Below the pieces are notes generated by a model. That model was not told the origin of the DNA, did not search any database, and was given only the letters and a program-made list of their open reading frames with translations. DNA of 64,000 bases from Komagataeibacter sp. FNDCR2 (GTDB taxonomy: Bacteria; Pseudomonadota; Alphaproteobacteria; Acetobacterales; Acetobacteraceae). Location of the stretch: positions 809,001-873,000 of the forward strand of contig NZ_JAIWOU010000001.1 of the NCBI RefSeq assembly GCF_021295395.1, given 5' to 3'. The position numbers were made by a program, and so were the translations under genes. Of the stretch, positions 36,045-45,019 are shown piece by piece. Numbering within the stretch: the stretch's first letter is position 1; every line of letters starts with the position of its first letter.

Positions 36045-37415
36045 ATGGTATGGCGTGAACCGGACCGGAAGGGGCTTGTGCATTCCATGAAACCACCCGC
36101 GCGTATCATCCCCCGCTTCATGCCGGGAGAATGGCCGGGCCTGGCGCTGTGTTCGGTTTTCCTGCTGTGGGCCAACCTGATCACCCCGCTCTGGGCGGAT
36201 GATTACTGCCGGACCATGCCGCCCCATATCGGCACCATCGTGCGCATCGTATGGGGCAATTATAATTTCTGGACCGGGCGGTGGTTCACCACGCTCATCA
36301 CCTTCCTGTTTCTCGACCTGCATCATTACGGCTCCCTGATCGCCTTCGCTGTGGTGAACACGGCGGTCTTCGTCTTCATGGTGCATGTGGTGGTGCATAT
36401 GTGCCGCGACGCCGTGGGCGGCGCCCCGGCCCCCAGGGCAGGCGATGGGCTGGCGCAGTGCCTGCTGGTGTTTCTCATGCTGTGGTGGCTGCCGCGCACG
36501 ATTGGCGAGGTCGCACTATGGAAAACCGGCGCCATTGGCTATCTGTGGCCCATGGCGGGGGAGATGTGGATACTGGCGCGCATCCTCGCACAGCGCACGC
36601 GTATGAATGCGGCGCAATATACCGCTGTTTTCCTGATCGCCACGTTTCTTGAGCCGCTTTCCGCGCTGCTCACGCTGGTACTGCTGGGAAACTGCGTACT
36701 AGCATGGAAGCACGCCCGCCCGGTTCCATGGGCGCTGCTGTGCAGCCATGGCGCGGGCACGCTGGTACTGGGGCTGGCGCCGGGCAATTATGTACGCATG
36801 CGCACCCTGCCCCCCAGCCCCCTGCCCGACCGGCTGGATGGCCTGCTGGGCAATATGGGCAGCCTGTTCGACCCGTTCTGGATTCCCTTCGTGCTGGTGA
36901 TCGGAACGGGCCTGTTCATGGGCAGGCGGCAGCTTTCCCTACCGCGCCGCCTGCGGGCGGGCCATGGCTGGGTGTTCGCGGCCCTGGCCCTGGTTTACAT
37001 GACATTCCTGCTCATGTTCCCCCGCGCGGCAATGGCGGCGCGGGTTTCCTATCCGGCCAGCGTGCTGCTTGCCTGCTATCTGACCTGCCTGCTGTTCATG
37101 TGCCCGCTGAACCCGGCCTTCCGGGCGGTGCTGGGCGTTTCCTGCGTGGGGCTGACCGCCATGCATCTGGCTATTGTCATTCCCGACCTGACCCGCCTGG
37201 CCCGCATAAGCCATGACTGGGTGGCCAGCACGCGCGCGCAGGTGGCGCGGGACCAGCCCGTGGTGCTGCCGCGCGTGACCATGGGACCACGGCACAAGCT
37301 GCTTTATGTGCGCAAGGACATCATATTCGTCGGGATCAACCCGGACCCGCACAGCATGCTGACCGCGTGCTTCGCACGGGCCATGGGGGCGTCCTCCGTC
37401 CGGTCGGTGCCCTGA
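36045..37415 (+). CDS. Polytopic membrane protein, DUF6056/GtrII-like
   Basis: About 456 residues with roughly 10-11 hydrophobic segments. The N-terminal signature WADDYCR followed by FWTGRW after the first helix resembles the DDY...GRW pattern of DUF6056 and GtrII-type proteins, presumed membrane glycosyltransferases or polymer-assembly proteins. Function is inference. Start candidates are ATG 36045 (AGGGG 8 bases upstream), ATG 36087 and ATG 35967; I prefer 36045. It is divergent from the sugar transporter gene. Confidence 0.65.
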   Translation: MVWREPDRKGLVHSMKPPARIIPRFMPGEWPGLALCSVFLLWANLITPLWADDYCRTMPPHIGTIVRIVWGNYNFWTGRWFTTLITFLFLDLHHYGSLIAFAVVNTAVFVFMVHVVVHMCRDAVGGAPAPRAGDGLAQCLLVFLMLWWLPRTIGEVALWKTGAIGYLWPMAGEMWILARILAQRTRMNAAQYTAVFLIATFLEPLSALLTLVLLGNCVLAWKHARPVPWALLCSHGAGTLVLGLAPGNYVRMRTLPPSPLPDRLDGLLGNMGSLFDPFWIPFVLVIGTGLFMGRRQLSLPRRLRAGHGWVFAALALVYMTFLLMFPRAAMAARVSYPASVLLACYLTCLLFMCPLNPAFRAVLGVSCVGLTAMHLAIVIPDLTRLARISHDWVASTRAQVARDQPVVLPRVTMGPRHKLLYVRKDIIFVGINPDPHSMLTACFARAMGASSVRSVP

Positions 37416-37549
37416 GGCGGCGGGCACCCCGTACCACGCCGGTCCAAAATCAAGGGCGATGAGGGAGCGGCAGGCATGCAGGCCACCCGGTTGTCATGAC
37501 AGGGTGCATCTTCCATCGTGGCGCACGGACGCAATCAGGAGATCATGAC

Positions 37550-37738
37550 ATGAGCCGCGAACCCAACGACACCATCCACGCCGCCCTCATCCACGCCGCG
37601 GCGATCCTGACCGCCGCGAAAAAGGATGTCATGGAAAAGGCCTCCCCCGATGAGGTGAAGAAGCATTTCAAGACCTTCCTGCACGCGATCGAAGGTGGCT
37701 GGCGCGAACATGAATCAGCGGATCACCATCATTCCTGA
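37550..37738 (+). CDS. Hypothetical 62-residue protein
   Basis: Short helical protein (MSREPNDTIHAALIHAAAILTAAKKDV) with a His-rich C-terminus (ESADHHHS). AGGAGA sits 8 bases before the ATG at 37550, a strong site, and a clear intrinsic terminator follows, so a small expressed gene is likely. Function unknown; no family recognised. Confidence 0.65.
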   Translation: MSREPNDTIHAALIHAAAILTAAKKDVMEKASPDEVKKHFKTFLHAIEGGWREHESADHHHS

Positions 37739-37757
37739 CCCACTTCGGGAATGACAT

Positions 37758-37794
37758 GAAAAAAGGGAGGCACATGTCGTGCCTCCCTTTTTTC
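37758..37794 (+). terminator. Intrinsic terminator after the 62-residue protein gene
   Basis: AAAAAAGGGAGGCAC pairs perfectly with GTGCCTCCCTTTTTT around a short loop; the T-run gives a textbook rho-independent terminator on the plus strand, and the A-run makes it work on the minus strand too, where it would end the 37892-38188 gene. Confidence 0.92.
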
Positions 37795-37891
37795 ATATGT
37801 GAACCTGTGCAAATTAAAGGCCGTTTGTTGGAAAAGCTTTTTCCAAAAATTTTTATTGGCTTTTATCAATCAGTTATCTTCAAAAAGCATC

Positions 37892-38188
37892 TTAGCGGTG
37901 GCCGGTAAAGAACTGGCTCATGTCGCCTTTTGTCTCGTGGCCCCATTTATCCAGCTTCCTGCCGGTTTTATTGCCCCAGTTCTTGGCGCTTCCGGCGGCC
38001 TGATCGGTCTTTTCGCCGGCCTCATGGGCTTTTTCACTGGTGGCGCGCCCGGTTTCATGGGCCTTGAGGCGTACCTCGCATTCCGCATGGTCGGTTACAC
38101 CGTCACATGTATCGGCCATAACCGGTGTCAGCATCGCCATGTTCAGACCGACCGCACATAGCCCCGCCAGAATCACCGTTTTTTTCAT
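37892..38188 (-). CDS. Small exported protein of unknown function
   Basis: 98 residues with a signal peptide MKKTVILAGLCAVGLNMAMLTPVMA (cleavage probably after VMA). The mature part starts DTCDGVTDHAEC (two Cys, likely one disulfide) and continues with a charged, repeat-like helix rich in K, E and H (HETGRATSEKAHEAGEKTD). No family recognised. The start is set at the ATG giving MKKTV; the frame is open upstream, but with Cys/Arg-rich residues. Confidence 0.7.
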   Translation of the reverse strand: MKKTVILAGLCAVGLNMAMLTPVMADTCDGVTDHAECEVRLKAHETGRATSEKAHEAGEKTDQAAGSAKNWGNKTGRKLDKWGHETKGDMSQFFTGHR

Positions 38189-38286
38189 GATATCCGTACC
38201 CGTCCTTCGTTCATGACACCGGCATGGCGGACAGGCCGCCATGCCATACCTGTAAAACAGAACGCCATAAAGGGGTTAGGGTTGCC

Positions 38287-39321
38287 TCAGGCCCCGTTGC
38301 GGAAGTCGAGAACGACACGCCCCTGCACGCGGCCATGCTCAAGATTGTCGAAAATGGTGTTGATGTTTTCCAGCCTGTCGGTGCTGACCACGGTCGAGAC
38401 CTTGCCATCGGTGAAAAAGGACAGCGCCTCGATCATGTCGAGCCGGGTGCCGACAATCGACCCGCGCACGGTGGTGCCGTTCATCACCATATCAAAGATC
38501 GACAGCGGGAAGTCACCCGGCGGCAGGCCGTTGAGCACCACGGTCCCGCCACGGCGCGCATAGCCGATGGCCTGGCTGAACGCCTTGTCGGAAACAGCGG
38601 TGACCAGCACGCCATGCGTGCCGCCGGTCTGCTTCTGGATGTAGGCGACGGGATCGTCCTTCAGCGCATTCACGGTCACGCGCGCGCCCAGCTTGCGGGC
38701 TTCGGCCAGTTTTTCCTCACTGATGTCAACGGCGGCCACGTTCAGCCCCATGGCCACGGCATACTGGATGGCCATCTGCCCCAGCCCGCCCGCGCCCGAA
38801 ATGGCGACCCATTCCCCCGCGCGCGTATCGGTCATCTTGAGGCCCTTGTACACCGTAAGCCCCGCGCACAGCACCGGGGCCGTGCGGATGGGGTCGATAT
38901 CCTTGGGCAGGTGCGCGACATAGTTCGGGTCGGCCACCACATATTCGGCAAAGCAGCCGTTCACGGAATAGCCGGTATCCTCCTGCTCTGCGCAGAGCGT
39001 CTCCCACCCACCCAGGCAGTGTTCGCAATGCCCGCAGGCGGAATACAGCCACGGCACGCCCACCACATCGCCCGTCTTGACCCAACTGACATTGGAACCG
39101 ACCTCGACCACGTGGCCGATCCCCTCATGCCCTGGGATAAAGGGCGGGTTGGGCTTGGTGGGCCAGTCACCGCGCGCGGCGTGCAGGTCGGTATGGCATA
39201 CGCCGCAGGCATCGACCTTGACCAGAATCTGGTTCGGCCTGATCTGCGGAATATCGAGTTCCTCAATCGTCAGCGGCTTGCCGAATTCCCGCACCACCGC
39301 CGCCTTCATCTTTCCAGCCAT
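38287..39321 (-). CDS. adhP: Zinc-dependent alcohol dehydrogenase, AdhP type
   Basis: 344-residue NAD-linked medium-chain dehydrogenase that interconverts alcohols and aldehydes in the cytoplasm. Catalytic zinc ligands lie in GVCHTDLH (Cys42) and PGHEGIGHV (His65, Glu66); the structural zinc uses the four cysteines in CGHCEHCLGGWETLC (Cys96-Cys110). The nucleotide fold is ISGAGGLGQMAIQYA followed by VDISEEK. The pattern fits ethanol-active AdhP. In acetic acid bacteria such cytoplasmic enzymes complement the membrane PQQ dehydrogenases. It stands alone with 146 bases before the next gene upstream. Confidence 0.92.
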   Translation of the reverse strand: MAGKMKAAVVREFGKPLTIEELDIPQIRPNQILVKVDACGVCHTDLHAARGDWPTKPNPPFIPGHEGIGHVVEVGSNVSWVKTGDVVGVPWLYSACGHCEHCLGGWETLCAEQEDTGYSVNGCFAEYVVADPNYVAHLPKDIDPIRTAPVLCAGLTVYKGLKMTDTRAGEWVAISGAGGLGQMAIQYAVAMGLNVAAVDISEEKLAEARKLGARVTVNALKDDPVAYIQKQTGGTHGVLVTAVSDKAFSQAIGYARRGGTVVLNGLPPGDFPLSIFDMVMNGTTVRGSIVGTRLDMIEALSFFTDGKVSTVVSTDRLENINTIFDNLEHGRVQGRVVLDFRNGA

Positions 39322-39467
39322 CTTGCACCTTCAGTTCCAATATCATGGCCCTGCAACAGGGCCATCGTCCCCCGCCCGCCCGGGCGCCCCGCCATGGGGA
39401 ACCGGGGGCCGGGTATCTCTTCAACATAACGTGTCCCATTCCCGCCCATGGGCGGCCTTGATCTACG

Positions 39468-40727
39468 TCAGGTTCCGGCACGCCCGCCACGGGCGGCAGC
39501 CATACGCCCAAGCCCGCGCTCCAGGTCGGCCACCAGGCTTTCGCCCGATTCCAGCCCGATGTGAAAGCGGCAGGCAGGCCCGCCCTGCGTGACCGAGGCG
39601 CATGAGCGCGAGATACTGCCCGTTGTGGGCAGCACAAGGCTTTCATACCCCCCCCACGACGCCCCGATACCGAACAGGGTCAGGCTGTCGATCATCGCGG
39701 CCATGTCCGTCTCGTCAAAGGCGGGATCGAACACGACCCCGAACAGTGACGACGCGCCGCGGAAATCACGCTTCCAGTTTTCATGCCCCGGGCAGGACGG
39801 AAGTGCGGGATGCAGCACGCGGCGCACCTCGGGCCGGTCGCGCAGCCACATCGCCACGGCGATGGCCGTCGCCGCCTGCCGCTCCTGCCGCACGCCCATG
39901 GTGTGCAGACCGCGCAGGGTCAGCCAGCAGTCATCCGGCCCGGCCGTCTGGCCCGTCTGGATGGCGGTGTCACGCAGCAGCCGCCAGTCCTGTTCCGACG
40001 CGACGCTCACCGCGCCGATAATCGTATCCGAATGGCCGGCCGGGTATTTCGTCAGCGCTTGCACCGATACATGCGCCCCCGCGGCAAAGGGATCGAACAG
40101 GCCGATCCCCCATGTATTGTCCACGATCAGGCGCGCGCCGATGCTGGCGGCAAGGCGGCCCAGCATGGGGATGTCCTGCACCTCGAACGAATGGCTGCCG
40201 GGGCTTTCGGCATAAATGACGCGGGTCGTGGGGCGGACCAGCGTACGCAGGTCATCTTCATCCGCCAGCGGGGGGAAATAGGTCACCTCCACCCCGAAAC
40301 GGCGCAGCACCCTGTCCGCGAAGCGGCGGGTGGGGCCGTACACGGAATCGGACAGCAGGCAGTGATCGCCCGCGCTGACATAGGCCAGGAACGGCAACGC
40401 GCAACCCGCCAGCCCCGATGGCACGATCTGCGCGTATCTGCCGCCATCGATTTCGGCAATGGCCTGTTCCAGCCGGTGCTGCACCGGCGTGCCCATGGCG
40501 CCATAGATCAGTTCATCATCATACCGGCGCTGGCCGGCGGCATCCATCGCCTCAAGGCTGGAAAACAGCACGGTGGAGCCACGGGTAACCGGCGGGTTGA
40601 CGAAAATGCCCGCCCCGCCTTCCGGCCTGTCGCGTCCGATCTGGACAAGCCGGGTGGACAGGTCGCGCCAGCCGCGCACCACGCTTTCCATCAGGGCCTC
40701 GGGCACTTCCGCCACGGGATTGGTCAT
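39468..40727 (-). CDS. metC: Cystathionine beta-lyase
   Basis: PLP-dependent Cys/Met metabolism enzyme of 419 residues that cleaves cystathionine to homocysteine, pyruvate and ammonia. The internal aldimine lysine is Lys227 in VQALTKYPAGHSD; YDDELIYGAMGTPVQHRLE and DSVYGPTRRFAD (Tyr and Arg for phosphate/PLP binding) and IVDNTWGIG also mark the family. The WGGYESL segment near the C-terminus distinguishes beta-lyase-like members. It starts 15 bases after the sseA stop, suggesting a sulfur-metabolism operon. Confidence 0.9.
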   Translation of the reverse strand: MTNPVAEVPEALMESVVRGWRDLSTRLVQIGRDRPEGGAGIFVNPPVTRGSTVLFSSLEAMDAAGQRRYDDELIYGAMGTPVQHRLEQAIAEIDGGRYAQIVPSGLAGCALPFLAYVSAGDHCLLSDSVYGPTRRFADRVLRRFGVEVTYFPPLADEDDLRTLVRPTTRVIYAESPGSHSFEVQDIPMLGRLAASIGARLIVDNTWGIGLFDPFAAGAHVSVQALTKYPAGHSDTIIGAVSVASEQDWRLLRDTAIQTGQTAGPDDCWLTLRGLHTMGVRQERQAATAIAVAMWLRDRPEVRRVLHPALPSCPGHENWKRDFRGASSLFGVVFDPAFDETDMAAMIDSLTLFGIGASWGGYESLVLPTTGSISRSCASVTQGGPACRFHIGLESGESLVADLERGLGRMAAARGGRAGT

Positions 40728-40742
40728 GTCTGTCGTCCGTTC

Positions 40743-41591
40743 CTATGCGCCGGTCACGATGGGCGAACCCGGCGTGGACGCCCATTCAGCCCATGAACCG
40801 TCATAAACGGCGGCGGCCCCGGCTCCCATACCCACACTCGCCAGCCCCAGCGCGATCACGCAGGCTGTCATGCCGCTGCCGCATGAGCAGGTGACGGCGG
40901 TGGTGCCATTCACCCCAAGGGCGGTGAACATATCCTTCAGCGTATCGGCGGGCAGGAAGCGGCCGTTGTCATCAAGCAGTTCGGTATAGGGCAGGCTGCG
41001 CGCGCCCGGCATGTGACCCGAGCGCAGGCCCGGGCGGGGTTCGGGATCGCGGCCTTCAAAGCGGTTGCGGCTGCGCGCATCCAGGATCAGCCCCGCCATG
41101 TGCCCCTGCACGATGGCCAGCACGTCACCCTGCCCCCGCAGGCGGCTGTAGCTCGGGCGGCTGACGAAAGGCGCCGGGGCGGGCAGGTCCGGCCCGGTTT
41201 CCAGCGGCAGGCCCGCGCGTTTCCATGCGGGCAGGCCGCCATCGAGCACCTGCACCTGCCCGTGACCGAACAGGCTGGTGAGCCACCACCCGCGCGCCGC
41301 ACAGGCCATGCCGTCCTGATCGTAGAACACAATGCGCCGGTCATTGGCCATGCCGCGCTCGCTGGCCAGCCGTGCGAAGCGGGCCTGCCCCGGTATCGTG
41401 TGGGGCAGAAGCGAGTCCGGGTCGGAAAACGTGTCGATGTCAAAGCGCACCGCATTCGCGATATGCGCGTTGGCGAAGCGCTGCTGCGGGTCGAAGCTCT
41501 GGCCGGGCAGCGCCATGCTGGCATCCAGCACGAGGATGTTATCGTGTTGCATGGCGCGGGCCAGATCACTGGCTGAGATCAGCGGATGCAT
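40743..41591 (-). CDS. sseA: 3-mercaptopyruvate sulfurtransferase
   Basis: 282-residue two-domain rhodanese-fold enzyme transferring sulfane sulfur from mercaptopyruvate to thiol acceptors or cyanide. The first domain is inactive; the catalytic loop of the second domain is CGSGMTA with Cys237, the CGSGxTA form typical of mercaptopyruvate rather than thiosulfate sulfurtransferases. The start ATG 41591 has GGGAGAAGG upstream and gives MHPLISASDLA; the 39 upstream codons in frame are rejected. Upstream of metC on the same strand. Confidence 0.9.
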   Translation of the reverse strand: MHPLISASDLARAMQHDNILVLDASMALPGQSFDPQQRFANAHIANAVRFDIDTFSDPDSLLPHTIPGQARFARLASERGMANDRRIVFYDQDGMACAARGWWLTSLFGHGQVQVLDGGLPAWKRAGLPLETGPDLPAPAPFVSRPSYSRLRGQGDVLAIVQGHMAGLILDARSRNRFEGRDPEPRPGLRSGHMPGARSLPYTELLDDNGRFLPADTLKDMFTALGVNGTTAVTCSCGSGMTACVIALGLASVGMGAGAAAVYDGSWAEWASTPGSPIVTGA

Positions 41592-41708
41592 ACCTTCTCC
41601 CGGTCTGTAGGAACTGTCTGTGCGCCATAGGGTGCAGCATAGCGCGCGGGAACAAAAGTCCTGAACATTTGTCTTTTGTTTCCGCGTGGGAGGGGGTACG
41701 TCAGCCAT

Positions 41709-42785
41709 ATGGTCGAACGTATCATGATGGGCTTGATGCTGGGGGGGATCGCATTCGGCTGCGTCCTGATCCTGTATCCCTTTATCAGCGCGCTGTTATG
41801 GGCCGCGATCCTGACCTTTTCCACATGGCCGGTCTTCGTGCGGCTGCGCGCCAGCATGTCCCTGCTGCCCGCCGCGCTGGTCATGACGCTGCTGTGCGCG
41901 CTGGTGCTCGTGGTGCCGCTGGTCATCGTGGTGTCGAGCAGCATTGCCGATGTGCCGGCCACCTTGCAGTATGTTGTCGATACGGTGGGCGCGCTGCACC
42001 TGCCGCCCCTGCCCGCGCGGGTTGCGCATATTCCGCATTTTGGCCCCGAAATCGTGGATAAATGGCAGAAATGGTCGGCCGATGTGGGCAGCATAGACGA
42101 GGCGATCCGCCCCTATGCCGGGCGGATCGGGCAATCCGCGCTCAGCGCGATGATGCAGATGGCAAGCGGCATGGCGCATCTGGCCATGGCGCTGTTCATC
42201 TCCTTCTTTTTCTGGCTGGGCGGTGACGCGCTGGGCAATACCTTCGTGGCCGTGGTGCGCCGCATTGCCGGAGTCTATGCCGACCGGATACTGGGCATTG
42301 TGGGCCGCACCATCCGTGGCACGGTGTACGGCATTCTGGGCACCGCCATCATACAGGGGATCCTGACCGGCATCGGCTTCGCCATCGCGGGGATTTCAAG
42401 CCCCGTGCTGCTGGGGGCGATCACGGCGTTCATCGCGGTGCTGCCCATCGGCGCGCCGCTGATCTGGATTCCCGCCGCCGTGTTCCTGCTGCTGACCCAC
42501 CACCCCGGCTGGGGCATCTTCCTGCTGCTTTATGGCACGATCATCATTTCCGGCGCGGACCATGTGATCCGCCCCATGTTCATCGCCCGCGGGGCCCAGA
42601 TGCCCTACCTGCTGACGGTGCTGGGCGTGCTGGGCGGGGTGCTGACATTCGGGGGGCTGGGCATTTTCCTTGGTCCCGTCCTGATCGGGGTGGGCTATAC
42701 GCTTACGGCCGAATTCGCGGCGGGTGACCCCCATGCCCTCGCCCCCTTGCCTGACGAAATGCGCGAGCCATTTATCGAACCATGA
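41709..42785 (+). CDS. AI-2E/PerM-family transporter
   Basis: 358 residues, about 7-8 hydrophobic segments. PerM/AI-2E features: PFISALLWAAILTFSTWPVF in the first helix pair, a soluble loop (HIPHFGPEIVDKWQKW), and the C-terminal VLPIGAPLIWIPAAVFLLL, ADHVIRPMFI and LGGVLTFGGLGIFLGPVL conserved block. Family members export AI-2-type molecules or act as Na+/H+ antiporters; the cargo here is unknown. ATG 41709 follows GGAGGGGG 12 bases upstream; a TTG at 41676 is a less likely start. Its stop overlaps the next start by 4 bases. Confidence 0.85.
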   Translation: MVERIMMGLMLGGIAFGCVLILYPFISALLWAAILTFSTWPVFVRLRASMSLLPAALVMTLLCALVLVVPLVIVVSSSIADVPATLQYVVDTVGALHLPPLPARVAHIPHFGPEIVDKWQKWSADVGSIDEAIRPYAGRIGQSALSAMMQMASGMAHLAMALFISFFFWLGGDALGNTFVAVVRRIAGVYADRILGIVGRTIRGTVYGILGTAIIQGILTGIGFAIAGISSPVLLGAITAFIAVLPIGAPLIWIPAAVFLLLTHHPGWGIFLLLYGTIIISGADHVIRPMFIARGAQMPYLLTVLGVLGGVLTFGGLGIFLGPVLIGVGYTLTAEFAAGDPHALAPLPDEMREPFIEP

Positions 42786-43495
42786 CCCTGCCCCGCCCCT
42801 ATCTCCGCTTGCCCTCCATCCACCCCCGGCAGGGCATGCCGCCGCAGATGGATCTCGCCCCGCCCGAACGCGACGGGGGGGCTCTCAAGGTCGTAAGCTG
42901 GAACCTGCTGCGCCGTATCGGGGCTACGGTGCGCGATGTCATCGACCTGATCCGCACCGAACGGCCCGACCTGCTGCTGATGCAGGAAGCAACGGTGGAT
43001 ATCGACACCCTGCCCACGCTGATCGGCGGTCATTACGCGCGTTCCCCCCTGCCCGGCCGCATCCATGGGCTGGCATGCTGGAGCCCGTGGCCCTATCACC
43101 GCCCCCCGCTGACCTGTACCCTGCCCGCGGGCACGCTGATCCGCCGGGTGGCGCAGATTGTGGAATGCCGGTCCCTTGTGGTGGCGAATGTCCATCTCTC
43201 GCACGGGCAGTTGCTCAACCGCCGGCAGTTGCGCCGCGTGGTCCAGATCCTGCCGCAGCAGGCCGCGATACTGGGGGATTTCAACCAGGTCGGTCCCGCC
43301 CTGATCCGGCATTTTCACGATGTGGGACCACGCGCGCCCACCCACCGCATGGCCGACATGCTGCCCATCCGCCTTGATCGCTGTCTGGTGCGGGGCCTGA
43401 CATGCCTTGAGCGCCGTGTGATCGAGAACTATGCTTCCGACCACCGCCCCATATCGGTGCTGCTCAAGCCCTCTGGCGGCCGGGCCTACAGGTAA
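42782..43495 (+). CDS. Endonuclease/exonuclease/phosphatase-family protein
   Basis: 237 residues of the EEP superfamily: VVSWNLLRRIGA (Asn ligand), LLLMQEATVD (Glu), VVANVHLSHG, LGDFNQVGP (Asp/Asn) and ASDHRPISV (Asp/His). Resembles YbhP rather than the DNA repair enzyme XthA. Coupled to the AI-2E gene by ATGA and overlaps the convergent cardiolipin synthase gene by 10 bases. In E. coli, ybhP is adjacent to the cardiolipin synthase gene clsB, so a role in phospholipid or phosphodiester metabolism is plausible. Confidence 0.82.
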   Translation: MTLPRPYLRLPSIHPRQGMPPQMDLAPPERDGGALKVVSWNLLRRIGATVRDVIDLIRTERPDLLLMQEATVDIDTLPTLIGGHYARSPLPGRIHGLACWSPWPYHRPPLTCTLPAGTLIRRVAQIVECRSLVVANVHLSHGQLLNRRQLRRVVQILPQQAAILGDFNQVGPALIRHFHDVGPRAPTHRMADMLPIRLDRCLVRGLTCLERRVIENYASDHRPISVLLKPSGGRAYR

Positions 43496-44904
43496 GGCAG
43501 CAGAAGCCGGGCGGCGGCATCACGCAGCTTGCGTGGGAAGGACCGCCGGTCCAGATCATGATGCGTCAGGCGCACATGGCGGTGCATGGCGATGAAGGCG
43601 TCAATCGAGGTGGCCAGCGTATCGTCATAGGATTCGAGATTGATCTCGAAATTCAGGCGCAGGCTGCGCACGTCCAGATTCGAACTGCCCACGAAGGACC
43701 AGTGCCGGTCCACCACCATGAGCTTGGAATGGTTGAACGGCGGTCGCGCCAGCCATATCCGGCACCCGGAGTCCAGAAAGCGCGGCAGGTTGGCCGCACG
43801 CGCCCAGTCCAGCAGCGTGTGGTTGCTATGCCATGGCACCACGATATCCACCTCGATCCCCCGCAGCGACGCCAGCGCCAGTTCGGTCAGGAACCTGTCA
43901 TCAGGCAGGAAATATGGCGTCATGATCCGGATGCTGTGGCGCGCCAGCGTAAAGGCCTGGAGCATCGTATATTCGATCTTTTCCAGATCCAGATCCGGCC
44001 CCGCCGTCACGATACGGCTCAGGATCGACCCGTTGCCGACCTGGGAGGGGAAGAAAATGTCGGCCTTCAGTTCCTCACCGCGTGTGAAGGCCCAGTCCCG
44101 TGCGAAAGCCTCGCTCAACTGGTGGACGACCGGCCCCTGAAGTTCGAAATGCGTGTCCGACACCAGATGCCGGGGGTGGGAGGCCGCGATATTCTCCTCC
44201 CCTATGTTCAGGCCGCCCATGAAGCCGATGCGCCCGTCCACCACCAGTATTTTCTTGTGGTCGCGCATGTTGATGAACGGCATGCGCCACGGCAGCATGG
44301 AATGCATGAACCGCCCGATCGGCACACCGGCGCGACGGAGGATGCGCCCTACCCCGCAGTTGAAATAGCCCGACCCCACGCCATCCACCAGCACGCGCAC
44401 CTGCGCGCCACGTTTATGCGCGGCGATAAGGGCGGCACAGAACTGCTGGCCGATACTGTCGGCGCGGAAGATGTAGGAACACATCAATACGCTGTGCTGC
44501 GCGCCGTTTATGGCGTCGAGCATGCGGGGATAGACCGTATCGCCATCATGCATGGGAATGACGGAATTGCCGCTGAGCAGGGGCCGGCTGGTCAGCTTGC
44601 TCACCATGGAGGCCAGCGGGGCGAAATCCCCTTCCTCCTCCCTGCGCCAGTGGGACGACATGGTGCGGCTGCGCCATGGGTGCTGCCCCACCATACGCCG
44701 CGCGCGCCGGTGCACGCGGTTGATGCCGAACATGGAATACAGGATGCCCCCGGTCAGCGGCATCAGCACGGTCACGCCGATCCACCCGATCGAGGCCCCG
44801 ACATCGCGCTTGGTCAGCAGGACACGCACCATGACGACAGCAATGATGCACAGCCGCACCAGCAGCAGGGAAAAATCCCATATGGTGAAGGTATGGAAGA
44901 TCAT
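43486..44904 (-). CDS. Cardiolipin synthase, PLD family
   Basis: 472 residues; two N-terminal transmembrane segments (about 5-60), then two phospholipase D HKD motifs, HKKILVVDG (about 215) and HSKLMVVDR (about 395), each with a following GG/GS-NL segment. Condenses phosphatidylglycerol with another lipid to make cardiolipin. The length and membrane segments match ClsA-type enzymes. Its precursor is made by PgsA (6244) and PgpA (55905) in this window. Confidence 0.92.
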   Translation of the reverse strand: MIFHTFTIWDFSLLLVRLCIIAVVMVRVLLTKRDVGASIGWIGVTVLMPLTGGILYSMFGINRVHRRARRMVGQHPWRSRTMSSHWRREEEGDFAPLASMVSKLTSRPLLSGNSVIPMHDGDTVYPRMLDAINGAQHSVLMCSYIFRADSIGQQFCAALIAAHKRGAQVRVLVDGVGSGYFNCGVGRILRRAGVPIGRFMHSMLPWRMPFINMRDHKKILVVDGRIGFMGGLNIGEENIAASHPRHLVSDTHFELQGPVVHQLSEAFARDWAFTRGEELKADIFFPSQVGNGSILSRIVTAGPDLDLEKIEYTMLQAFTLARHSIRIMTPYFLPDDRFLTELALASLRGIEVDIVVPWHSNHTLLDWARAANLPRFLDSGCRIWLARPPFNHSKLMVVDRHWSFVGSSNLDVRSLRLNFEINLESYDDTLATSIDAFIAMHRHVRLTHHDLDRRSFPRKLRDAAARLLLPYL

Positions 44905-45019
44905 GCCACATATCCTACCCGGGACAGGCGCCGTTTACCCGGCCAGGAAATCATTTCTCCGCCTTTCTATATTCCAGCAGGCGTATTTTACACAGCAACA
45001 TCCCGCCAGGGGAGGCACC

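Noticed and set aside
44552-45019. Upstream extension of the YraN frame
   Set aside because: Runs antisense through cls, lacks a ribosome binding site, and the family start is met by the TTG at 45020 with GGGGAGG.
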